This document shows, one piece after another, positions 18,759 to 27,900 of a stretch of DNA of 64,000 bases. A model generated the notes under the pieces. That model saw nothing but the letters and a program-made list of their open reading frames with translations, was not told the DNA's origin and searched no databases. The number at the start of each line of letters is the position of its first letter. Within the stretch, counting starts at the first letter, position 1. This stretch comes from CBINFS01 sp966250015 (GTDB taxonomy: Bacteria; Bacteroidota; Rhodothermia; Rhodothermales; DASSAV01). The position numbers and the translations under genes are program-made. The stretch is taken from the NCBI GenBank assembly GCA_966250015.1, contig CBINFS010000018.1, positions 1 through 64,000 on the forward strand. The letters run 5' to 3'.

Positions 18759-19127
18759 TGGTCTTTTCCGTTGTCGATGTCCGAGGGAATATACTATCAG
18801 CGGCATGCCTACGGCTTAGGGATTGGATACGTTTTTCACACGAAGAGTTTGATTTCGGATGATCGCTATGCAGATCCAGCGAGCCTTTTCAGAGGAATGC
18901 GTTTCGTAAAGATTCCTCGTCGCTGCGCATCTCGGAATGACGAAGTTGGAGTGGGACGCATACCCTAGAACGTGTCTTCCGGACGAACCTGTGAGGAGGG
19001 TTCTTTCCGAAGTGTGAGGTACCTGGATAGTTCCAACAGTCGAATGTGAAGAATACAATGGTGAGGTTGCCGGGGATTGAGTATACTTGGAGGGTACTGA
19101 TTTCCCCTTATAGCACTCCGGGACTCT
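18759..19127. other. Intergenic stretch with a dispersed-repeat-like sequence
   Basis: No credible gene in these 369 bases; the open frame at 18816-19058 (minus) has no protein-like pattern. A short repeat-like sequence lies at 18911-18941. The rest should hold the promoter of the lactonase-like lipoprotein gene and that of the DUF1697 gene, but I could not assign promoter boxes. Confidence 0.55.
18911..18941. repeat. Palindromic dispersed-repeat-like element
   Basis: The stretch begins GATTCCTCGTCGCTGCGC and ends CTCGGAATGAC. Outer ends ATTCC and GGAAT are inverted. Near-identical intergenic sequences are very common in many bacterial genomes. Only this one full copy is visible in the window, so the call rests on recognition and needs a genome-wide count. 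Confidence 0.45.
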
Positions 19128-20282
19128 ATGAAAAGCCTCAGCCTGTCCTTTGCTTCTTTATTGTTTTTAGCCGTGACGATCCTCTTTTCAGCGTGCGATT
19201 CACAGGAAACGGTGTCAACCGAATATCGCATATTCGTCGGCACGAGCACGGGGGACGCGAGCGTCGGTATCTATTCGTTCCGATTCGACACTCAGACGGG
19301 TGCACTTGTAGAGGAAGGGCACACGCCGCAAGTCTTCAACCCGTCGTACATCACCATATCGCCCGACGGGGAGTACCTGTATTCGGTTAACGAAGGAGGA
19401 AGGGAGAATTCGGCAGTGAGCGCGTTTCGGATCGACCGGGCGACGGGAGCGCTCGAGCGGCTAAACCAGCAGCCGTCGTACGGGCCGGCGCCGTGTTACG
19501 TAAGCACGGACCGGACGGGCAGGTGGGTGTTCTCGGCGAACTACACGGGAGGCAGCGTGGCGCTCTTTCCCGTCGAGGCTGACGGTCGCCTAGGCGAAGC
19601 GGCCGACACCGTACAGCACACCGGATCGGGGCCGAACACGTCCCGACAGGAGCGGGCGCACGCACATTTCATCCGGCCAGACCCGCAGGACCGGTTCGTT
19701 TACGCGGTCGATCTGGGGATCGACCGGATCCGCATTTACGAGCTCGACCGGGACAACGGTGAGCTTCTTCCGAAGGGCGAGGCGGCCGTCGCCCCGGGTG
19801 CAGGGCCACGGCACCTGACGTTCCACCCGAACGGGCGGTACGCCTACGTCATCAACGAGCTGAACGGAACGGTGACGGCGTTCCACTACAACGCGGACGA
19901 CGGGTCGCTAACCGAGTTCCAGACGGAATCGACGCTACCGGCAGGGTATACCGGTGACAACGGCAGCGCCGACATCCACGTCCACCCCTCGGGCAATTTC
20001 CTCTACGCTTCCAATCGCGGCGAGACCAGCAGCATCGCCATCTTTACCATTGACGAATCAACTGGTCGACTGACGCTTGCGGGTCACCAGGTGGACCTCA
20101 TCAATTGGCCGCGCAACTTCGCGATCGATCCAACGGGCAACTTCCTGCTGGCGGCCAACCAGAGGGGGAACGACATCGTCGTTTTCCGGATCGACGAGCA
20201 GACGGGGCTGCTCACACCGACCGGCCATTCGGTAGCCGTTCCCGGTCCGACGTGCATCCAGTTTCACACGGTAGCCGGATAA
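19128..20282 (+). CDS. Lactonase (6-phosphogluconolactonase-type) beta-propeller lipoprotein
   Basis: A 384-residue lipoprotein of the seven-bladed lactonase family (YbhE/Pgl type). The leader ends in lipobox LFSAC (Cys23). Repeated blade motifs include SPDGEYLYSVNE, STDRTGRWVFSANY, DRFVYAVDLGIDRI, HPNGRYAYVINE, HPSGNFLYASNR and DPTGNFLLAANQ. Cytoplasmic members hydrolyse 6-phosphogluconolactone; an anchored form outside the cytoplasm more likely acts on another sugar lactone, which is inference. It sits between two glycosidases and ends 3 bases from the convergent GH9 gene. Confidence 0.87.
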   Translation: MKSLSLSFASLLFLAVTILFSACDSQETVSTEYRIFVGTSTGDASVGIYSFRFDTQTGALVEEGHTPQVFNPSYITISPDGEYLYSVNEGGRENSAVSAFRIDRATGALERLNQQPSYGPAPCYVSTDRTGRWVFSANYTGGSVALFPVEADGRLGEAADTVQHTGSGPNTSRQERAHAHFIRPDPQDRFVYAVDLGIDRIRIYELDRDNGELLPKGEAAVAPGAGPRHLTFHPNGRYAYVINELNGTVTAFHYNADDGSLTEFQTESTLPAGYTGDNGSADIHVHPSGNFLYASNRGETSSIAIFTIDESTGRLTLAGHQVDLINWPRNFAIDPTGNFLLAANQRGNDIVVFRIDEQTGLLTPTGHSVAVPGPTCIQFHTVAG

Positions 20283-20285
20283 GGT

Positions 20286-22358
20286 TTACCGGATGATCGT
20301 CAACAGGGTGGCGGCCGTCGCCGTCGGGGTGCTGAGCCGGAGAACGTAGGCGCCTCCAGGTAGACTGCCGGCATCAAACGATACGGTATGGCTGCCTGCG
20401 GTTGCGTTGTCTTGCCGCCAGACGTCCACCACACGCCGGCCAAGGACGTCGTAGAGGGTAAGTGTTGCCGACGTGGACCGATCCAGCACGAAGGTGATGG
20501 TTGCCGAGCCCTGGATCGGATTCGGGAAGACGCGCAAAGCCGTTTCCGCATCCCGTCCGGCGGGCAACTCACCGGCGTCCTCTACTGAAACCGGCATGCC
20601 GGTGGGCGAAAAGATCGCCTCTATGGCGCCCGCCAGATACGCGAAGGGCGCATTCCAGTTGATCGCGATCTCGTTCGACGCGTAGCTGCAAACGTGGTCG
20701 ATGTACGCGGAGGCGGCGATGGTGGAGGGATATGCCGGGCAATCGCCCCGGTCCTCTCGCCCCGGATTCGGGCCGCCAACGATCAGGCCCGGTACGGGCG
20801 CCGTGATCTGGTCGCCGGCAGATTGCCGGTGGTGCGGCTTCATTGGGGTCTTGTCGCCGTGGCCGGTGACGAAGGAGTAGCCGGTGGCGTTCCGTCCGAG
20901 GAGGTAGTCGAGGTTCGAAAGGGCTGCATCGAGGAATCGCCGTTCCCCCGTGAGGCGATAGGCCTGGAGGAGGATGATGCCCTGGTTGGCGGCGTTCGAG
21001 TTGCTGCCCCAGTAGAACTCGCCGGGGGTGGCGCCCATAACGACGCCGTAAGCCGAGCGGTCTTTGTCACCAACGAGCCCGTTGGCGCGGTTGAGGATCC
21101 GTCTACGGACTTCGCCTACGTCCACGACGGAAGCAACGGCGTCCGCGTGGTGGGCGAGCGAGAAAATGCCCATCGTGCCGACGTTGGGCCAGCCGGGGGT
21201 GGCTAGGTAGTTGGCCGGCTCGTCGAGGGGGTTGTGGCGCACGATGAAGCTATCCTGTCCGGTGGTGATGAAGAGCTCGGCAGCGGCCCAGCGAAACTCG
21301 TCGAGGAAGTTCCGGTCGCCGTACTCGCCCGTGTTGATGTCCGGGTTGAACTCCTGGTTTATCCGGTTCTGGTCGTAGGGGACGTTGGGGTTCTGGACGG
21401 CCCAGTTCCACGCAGCGAGCGAGGCCGTGAGGAGCGAGTCTGCAAGGCCGGGCAGCTCTTCAGGGTACGCGTCGTAGATGCGGGCGGCCATGGCGGTCAC
21501 GGCGGCGAAATCGAGGGCGGCCGGGGTGCTCTTCTGCACGACGTATCGAACCGACGTGTCCTGGTGGGGCATGACCATACCAGAAAAGTTCGGGCTGGTG
21601 AGCTTGTGGTAGACGCCGCCGTCTTCGGGATCCTGCATGGCAAGCATCCACCGGAGGTTCCAGAGGACCTCGTCGAGCAGGTCCGGCACGCCGTTTCCGG
21701 ATTCGGGAATGTTCAGGTTGAGGGCGTCGTAGTAGGCGGGGAAGTGCTCGTAGAGCATCAGCAGGGTGCCGACCGTGATGCCCGAGTTGACGATGTACTT
21801 ATTAAAGTCGCCGGCGTCGTACCACCCGCCCGGAGCCGAGATCTCCGAATTTGCTGGACGAGATTCGGTAGCCGCGGAAGGGTGTATACGGACGCGGGTG
21901 TCCGGATGGCCTGCCGGACGGGCCCAGATGCCCGCATGAGCAGCGTCGAGGCGCATGGAAGCCCGCTGGTAATAGAATGCTTTGAGGGCGGCACGGGCAA
22001 CCTCCTGGTGGACGGCCTCCTTGATCTCGAACCGGTAAGAAACGCCAATGCCGGGGACGGCCAGCACGTACTCGCCCGGCGTCTGTAGGGCGGAGAAATC
22101 GGCCAGCTGGACGGTTTCCTGCGACGAGACCCACACTTTCGGCTCACCGAGCGTCCCTGAGAAAACGGTATCGGCCTGGTCGGGGGTCGTAACGTAAAAA
22201 TCGACGCCCGAGTCGCCGACGACGACCGCAACTTTAGGGGCTTCGGGGTAAAAACCGATCTGGTTCAATCGGATCAGACCCGTTGGCTGGGCAAACACGG
22301 TTGAGGAATAGGACAGCAGGCCAAAAAGGAAGAGAACCAGGGTACGAAAGCAGTTCAT
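20286..22358 (-). CDS. GH9 endoglucanase with T9SS sorting domain
   Basis: A 690-residue secreted cellulase. A signal peptide (MNCFRTLVLFLFGLLSYSS) precedes an N-terminal Ig-like CelD_N domain (about 25-115, LIRLNQIGFYPEAPK) and an (alpha/alpha)6 GH9 domain (about 120-590). Catalytic signatures are GGWYDAGDFNKY (Asp181, Asp184), HHRQSAG and the proton-donor Glu in YASNEIAINWNAP. After a linker, residues about 610-690 (LRVFPNPIQGSATITF, LYDVLGRRV, LPGGAYVLRL) form a type IX secretion C-terminal sorting domain, so it is probably exported to the surface by T9SS. The ATG at 22358 starts the signal peptide. Beta-1,4-glucan is the likely substrate. Confidence 0.92.
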   Translation of the reverse strand: MNCFRTLVLFLFGLLSYSSTVFAQPTGLIRLNQIGFYPEAPKVAVVVGDSGVDFYVTTPDQADTVFSGTLGEPKVWVSSQETVQLADFSALQTPGEYVLAVPGIGVSYRFEIKEAVHQEVARAALKAFYYQRASMRLDAAHAGIWARPAGHPDTRVRIHPSAATESRPANSEISAPGGWYDAGDFNKYIVNSGITVGTLLMLYEHFPAYYDALNLNIPESGNGVPDLLDEVLWNLRWMLAMQDPEDGGVYHKLTSPNFSGMVMPHQDTSVRYVVQKSTPAALDFAAVTAMAARIYDAYPEELPGLADSLLTASLAAWNWAVQNPNVPYDQNRINQEFNPDINTGEYGDRNFLDEFRWAAAELFITTGQDSFIVRHNPLDEPANYLATPGWPNVGTMGIFSLAHHADAVASVVDVGEVRRRILNRANGLVGDKDRSAYGVVMGATPGEFYWGSNSNAANQGIILLQAYRLTGERRFLDAALSNLDYLLGRNATGYSFVTGHGDKTPMKPHHRQSAGDQITAPVPGLIVGGPNPGREDRGDCPAYPSTIAASAYIDHVCSYASNEIAINWNAPFAYLAGAIEAIFSPTGMPVSVEDAGELPAGRDAETALRVFPNPIQGSATITFVLDRSTSATLTLYDVLGRRVVDVWRQDNATAGSHTVSFDAGSLPGGAYVLRLSTPTATAATLLTIIR

Positions 22359-22588
22359 GGGTAGTCGGGTTGGTGCTGATGGGATGCGGCTGATCAATAT
22401 AATCGATTCCGATCACTACGACCGTTATAGATTGTACATGGGCGGGGCGGTAGCGAGGTGGGGAGTATCCGTGAACGCATCGAGGTTTGCGCCGGGTTTG
22501 CTTGCCAGTGAAGTGTTGCCGGTGTGACCTTGTTTATTCGGACTTTCGATTATCCGGACACCTAAATAGGAGTGGAGAGGGAGCAATC

Positions 22589-23473
22589 ATGAGGCATCTG
22601 GTTCTTGGCGGGACGGGTCTGGTAGGCAGCCACGTAGTCGAAGGGCTTCTGAAAAGAGGCGAGGACGTCCGCGTGATGACGCGGTCACCGGAAAAAGCAG
22701 CGGCCTTGCCTGACGGAGTCGTCGGAGTAGTCGGCAATCTCCGCAATCCTGAAACTTACGGTCCAGTCTTCCGAGACTTCGACAACCTTTTTCTGCTCAA
22801 CCTCGTAACGGAAGCAGAGCTTCAGGAGGGTCTGGCGGCATTTACCGAGGCGCGACGTGCGGGGGCAAAGCGGATCGTTTATCTATCCGTACAACATGCG
22901 GACAGGGGGCCACACGTCCCTCACTTCGGCGCGAAATGGGTGATCGAGGAAGCCATCAAGGCAAGTGGCATTCCCTACATAATCCTGCGCCCCAGCAACT
23001 TCTACCAGAATGACTTCTTCTTCCGGCAGGCGATACTCGACTACGGGGTGTACCCCCAGCCAATTGGAGACAAAGGCCTTTCACGGGTAGACGTCAGAGA
23101 CATCGGCGTAGCAGCCGTACGAGCGTTGACCGGCGAGATTCCTGAAAACCGTACGTATAACCTGGTGGGACCGGACGTGTTGACGGGAGAGGACACTGCC
23201 CGGATCTACTCAGAAGTCCTCGGGCGTGAAGTTCGTTACGGGGGTGACGATCTGGCCGCCTGGTACCAGCAGGCCAAGACCATGTTGCCACCGACGATGG
23301 CGTACGATTTCCGGATCATGTACGAACTGTTTCAGGCCGAGGGATTGATTGCAAGTGACACCGATCTCGAAGAGACGGAGACGGCCGTAGGGCGGCCACC
23401 GATCCGGTTTGCCGATTTTGCCGGTGAGGTGGGTGCGTCCTGGCTCACGGAAAATGAGATGCCTTCGGCCTGA
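22589..23473 (+). CDS. NmrA-like NAD(P)-binding protein (atypical SDR)
   Basis: A 294-residue Rossmann-fold protein of the NmrA/HSCARG atypical short-chain dehydrogenase group. The dinucleotide motif is LVLGGTGLVGSHV at the N-terminus; VRVMTRSPEKA and IVYLSVQHAD follow, and ILRPSNFYQN is characteristic. The usual YxxxK catalytic pair is not evident, as in NmrA-type regulators or quinone-oxidoreductase-like members. The ATG at 22589 has AGAGGGA upstream. It could be a redox sensor or reductase; it converges on the candidate immunity gene of the eCIS cluster. Confidence 0.85.
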   Translation: MRHLVLGGTGLVGSHVVEGLLKRGEDVRVMTRSPEKAAALPDGVVGVVGNLRNPETYGPVFRDFDNLFLLNLVTEAELQEGLAAFTEARRAGAKRIVYLSVQHADRGPHVPHFGAKWVIEEAIKASGIPYIILRPSNFYQNDFFFRQAILDYGVYPQPIGDKGLSRVDVRDIGVAAVRALTGEIPENRTYNLVGPDVLTGEDTARIYSEVLGREVRYGGDDLAAWYQQAKTMLPPTMAYDFRIMYELFQAEGLIASDTDLEETETAVGRPPIRFADFAGEVGASWLTENEMPSA

Positions 23474-23484
23474 GGACGACGTGA

Positions 23485-24822
23485 TCACCCGGCGTAGGCA
23501 CGCACGGCGTAAAAGAACTGGGTGAGCGAGTAGTCGAGCAGGGACTGGCGGTCGTGGAGGTAACGGCGTGCGCGGAGGAAGGGGAGCCAGGCCCGATCGC
23601 CCACGATCACCTGTGACTCGTCGATATTTTTCCGTGGGACCCAACGTCCGCCAAGATTTCGACAGAGGACCTCGCCGAGATACGCACCAACGGCGGGGAC
23701 GAGGTCGTCCTCGATGTCCACCCGGTCAAACTCCGAGGGGAAGTCGAAGTGGTAAAAGTGGTAGTCGATCTGGGGGAGCGATTCGGGGCTGCCCTGCATG
23801 ACGGAGGGCACGTCTTTGTGGAGGAGGGCGGCGAGCTGTTCGGCAAAGAGGCCGCTGTAGCGGTCGATCTCCTCGTCAACGTCGTCCACGTCCGGCGGTA
23901 GCTGTTCGTCGGCGGGCCGCCACTCGGTGACGTCGGGCGGATGGAAGGCGTTCAGGCGGGCGGTCTCCTGCTGGCGTTCGGCGAAGGGCACTTCATCGAG
24001 CAGAAGCTCGAGCAGGGGCGCCACGGACGGATCAAAGGCACGTTCGACGGGCGCCAGGCGGGCGCTCCGTTCGAGCAGGCGGGCCAGCGCCTCATCAAAG
24101 GACATGTCGTCGCGGAGGTGGGCAAGCATCCGGGCCTGGGCGCGGCGCGCCTCTTCGGAGGCGTAATCCGCCGGGGTAGGCCGGGTCAGAATCAACACGC
24201 CGCCGTCGGAGAGCTGCTCGATGCTTTCCGAAGGTGTGGCGAGCACGCGCTCGCGCCCGACCTCTTCAACCATCGCCGGGCCGTAGTAGTTCAGCCAGTA
24301 GGCCTCGTAGACCTTTTTCGGGGCAAGCATGCTCTCTTTGTGCGGGTCGTCGCCAAGCCAAAAGTCGGCCTTGTTGTGCCCCCAGGCGTAGACCGGATGG
24401 CAAACGCCGGCGAGCGCACGGAAAAGGCGGACGAAGGAGGCCGCCCTGGAGCCGTCGGGGTCGTTTTCGAACCAATCGAAAGGCAGAACGACCCAGAGGC
24501 GCAAGCCGACGGGTGAAGCCGGAGGTTTGAAGTCAAACGAGAAGAGGGCGTCAGGGTCCGCGCTCCGCACGAGGCTCAGGGAAGCGCCGACGATGGACAG
24601 GTGTTTCTGCTGCGTTTTGATCCGACGCCGGACGTTGGCGCGCGTATAGGCCTGCGAAGCCTGCCCGACCTGGATCCGGTCGGGCAGGAGGTCGCTGGAG
24701 AAGGCATCCAGGGCGTCGAGGATCCTGTCTATCCCTCCCTCACCCTGCTCGAGCAGCGGATTGACTTCGGCATACAGTTCCAGCTCGAATCGGTCGGTGC
24801 GACCGTAGGTCTTTACGTCCAT
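23485..24822 (-). CDS. Candidate immunity-like protein at the end of the eCIS cluster
   Basis: A 445-residue soluble acidic protein with two apparent halves. Residues about 90-240 (LWVVLPFDWFEN, YAWGHNKADFWLG, YWLNYYGPAMVEEVGRERV, DGGVLILT) resemble immunity proteins of the DUF3396/Imm52 kind found next to secreted toxins. Residues about 345-445 (VPAVGAYLGEVLCRNLGGRWVPR) resemble another small domain seen in immunity and housekeeping proteins. The family call is recalled, not searched. It is the last gene of the leftward cluster, 113 bases after the 1176-residue candidate effector. It could instead be a chaperone or adaptor. Confidence 0.45.
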   Translation of the reverse strand: MDVKTYGRTDRFELELYAEVNPLLEQGEGGIDRILDALDAFSSDLLPDRIQVGQASQAYTRANVRRRIKTQQKHLSIVGASLSLVRSADPDALFSFDFKPPASPVGLRLWVVLPFDWFENDPDGSRAASFVRLFRALAGVCHPVYAWGHNKADFWLGDDPHKESMLAPKKVYEAYWLNYYGPAMVEEVGRERVLATPSESIEQLSDGGVLILTRPTPADYASEEARRAQARMLAHLRDDMSFDEALARLLERSARLAPVERAFDPSVAPLLELLLDEVPFAERQQETARLNAFHPPDVTEWRPADEQLPPDVDDVDEEIDRYSGLFAEQLAALLHKDVPSVMQGSPESLPQIDYHFYHFDFPSEFDRVDIEDDLVPAVGAYLGEVLCRNLGGRWVPRKNIDESQVIVGDRAWLPFLRARRYLHDRQSLLDYSLTQFFYAVRAYAG

Positions 24823-24935
24823 ACCGTTTTTGTGCGATAGCGGGTGCTGCGCGTCCGGGTAATTCAGGTGATCTAAGACAGGTTATTCAAAATGACACAT
24901 CGATCCAAACCGGCGGGTGCGCCGTTGCGAGGACG

Positions 24936-27900
24936 TCACCTGAATTCGACGATGACGCCCGAGCCTTCGGCCGCTTTGATGATCTGCGGACGGAGCTCGA
25001 CGGGGGCAAGAGCGCCGTCGTAAATCAAAGTCAATTGTTTGACGAGGACGGTGAATCCGAACATCGGGTGCCCGGGGCGCCGTACCTCGACGGCTCCGCC
25101 GTACTTCGTGATGGCTTCGGCCACGTCGGCCTTGACCTGCGCGTCGATGTCGCTGATCTCAACAAACTTACGACTCTTGTTGCTGAAACACTCGACTGGC
25201 GGGACCTGATCCTTCGGTTTGCCTGCATTCTCCCACTGTTTCACCTCCGCTTTGTCGTACCCGAGCTGGTCGACGAACTTGGTGGTTTCGCCGGGCTTCT
25301 TCACGCCGACGTCCGACTGGATGTCGAGGTCGGCCCGTTCTTTTGTAAGGGCGGCGGTGGTTTTGTCCTGGAACCTGCGGCCGCGTCTGAACTTGGCGAG
25401 GAACTCGGAATACGCTTTCCAGGTGAGGGGAGGCTTCGTCTTCGGAGGCTTGTCGGGGTTGGCGTTCAGCTCTTTTTCGAGCGCTTCAACGCGTTCGTGC
25501 CAGTAGTCGACGTAGTCGTCCCAGAGCTGTTTGTCAGCAGGGTCTAGGTCCTCCGGTGGTTTATCCTTGTGCGGTTCTTTCTTTTTGAGCGCTTCGAGGT
25601 CGGCTTTGTTTTTCACCACCTCGCGGCCGTCGCTTACCTCCTGTTCGGCTTCTCTCCTTTTCGCCTCCTCGATTTCTTCCGGTGTCTTTGGTTCTTCCGG
25701 CTCCTTGGGTTTTGGCGGCGGCTCCTCGGGCTTCGGCTTTGTGGGTTCCTCCGGCTCTTTCGGCTTCGGAGGCGGTTCTTCCGGCTCCCTCGGCCTTTTG
25801 GGTGGCTCTTCAGGGATTTTCGGCTTTTCCGGAGGGCCTTCAGGCATTTTCGGCGGCTTTTCGGGTACGGGCGCGGGCGGTTTTTCCGGCACAGGCGTCG
25901 GTGGCTTCTCCGGGATGGGTGGCTTTTCAGGAACAGGTATCTTTGGTTTCTCCGGAATGGGCACCCTTTTGGGCGGAGGGACGGGTACCCTTGGGCCGGG
26001 CGCCTTTGGTTTGGGGGCTTTCCCCTTGAGTCCCTTGATGGGAATGATGAGTGTAATGAGGCCGATGATACCGGAGCCGAGCCGCGCCCCGGCTTCTTCG
26101 TTGGTAAGCTTCCGCCAGGTGACGAGGTCGCGGCCGATGACGCCTTCGATGATGTTGGGGATGCCGACGAGGTCGAGCACTCCGACGACGACGGCCCACG
26201 TGGATTGCCAGAACCCGCTCGCGGTTTTCCATCGCTGGTAGATGCCGTCGATGATGCCGTAGAGAATGAAGCCGACGACTGCGAGGAGGAGCACGACGCC
26301 GGCAATGATGGCGAGGATCGACCCGGACAAGATCCCGACGATGATGAGGATGACACCGACGACGGCGGCGACGACGATAGCCAGCAGGATCAAGACGCCT
26401 TTGAGGATCGACAGGAGGAAGTTTTTCCAGAAGTCCCAGGTGAGGAATTTTTCGTACCATGCGGCGTCGTATTCCTCCCGGGCCTCTTCGGCGGCCTTTT
26501 CCATCTCGGCGTCGAGGGAATCGAGCGGCTCGCGGTTTTTTTCGACCGCCTCGTCGATCTTCGCCGTAACGGCCGTTTTGGCTTCGACGATGCTCTGGTC
26601 GAGGCCGGTTTCGAACTGGGTGAGGGCATCCTGGAAGGACTTCTCGAGCTCACCGTGGATGTCACCGAGGGCATTCGACCAGGCTTCGTTCATCTGCTTG
26701 ATCCCCTGGTCGGCGGCGTCGAGGATCTGGGTGAAGCTGTCGAAGATGGCAGTCAGGATCGAGACGAGGCCATTGACGACGGTCATGGTCCCGCTGATCA
26801 GGCCTGCGATGGCGCCTTCGACCACGCTCCGGATGCTGTCGACGACGTGCAGGGTCCCCCGTGTGACGGCGTCGATGAACTTCCCGAGCGCTTCTTCGAC
26901 GCTGGCCTGAGCTGCGCCGACGACCTCGCGCACGCCGTCGACGTCAGGCTGGTCCTCCTGCAATACGGCGTCACTGGTGACGGCAACGGTCTGATCGACG
27001 AAGGCCATCACGACGTCCCGTTCCTGGTCGATGGTGGCGATGTAAACGGCGACAGTATCGTCGATCTGGGCGGTGAGCTCGGCTTCGAGGGCGAAGAGCT
27101 CGTTCACGGCAGCCGCCTCCGCCTCATCCAGAAAGCCGAGTGACAGGGACAAGGACGTATCGATGCCAGCGTGTACGGTCTTCTCGAAGGCGTCGAACTG
27201 CGTTTTGAGGTCGATCGACATGAGCCCGATCTGAAGGCCCACCTGGAGGGCATTCGAGTCGATGCCGGCGGCGATCTCCCTGTCGGCGCCGTTGAGTCCA
27301 TCGGCGAGCTCTTCGGCGCCGTCGACGGCGCCCGCCTCGACGTCGGCGGCGGGTTCGCGGAGCTTCCCGGCTGTTTCAGAAGCGACTTTGAGGACTGCCT
27401 CGGCCTGGACTCTGCCCCGGTCGTCGTTGGGGTATCCCGCGGCCTTTTCTTGGCCCCGTTCAGTGGCTTCGGCGGCCTGCCCCTCTACGGCCTCCCGACC
27501 CCTCTTCCCTTCTTTCTCACCGAAGCTGCGGATGTCCTCCTGGCGAGTGGCGACGGCTTTGGATGCCTTGCCCTTGTAGGTTGAGGCAAGGAGCAGTATC
27601 AGGGCTGCCTGGAGGGTGCTCTGGAGGAGAGCCTGCCCGTATCCGAGGAGGAACTTTGCGGTGACGATCGTTTTCGTCTGCTCGGCGCGGGCTCTCACCG
27701 ATTCGCGGGCCTCTGCGTATTGGGCGCGCACGAGCTCGACGTTCGCGCTGACGGAGTCCCGGACCGCTTCGATCGCTGACTGCCCGTTGGCGATCACGTC
27801 CGACTTCAGCTGCTCGCACCGGACGAAGACGTCGGCCTTGCGCTGCACGGTACTGGCCTGGAGCTGTGCGACGAGTGCAGCGGCCTCAGCCCTCGCTTTT

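Noticed and set aside
25690..26010. CRISPR-like regularity in the proline-linker DNA
   Set aside because: Units are short, imperfect and in frame; there are no spacers or cas genes.
25569..27143. A 524-codon plus-strand open frame with Phe/Arg-rich start
   Set aside because: Generated by the antisense of the proline-rich linker and helical part of the candidate effector.
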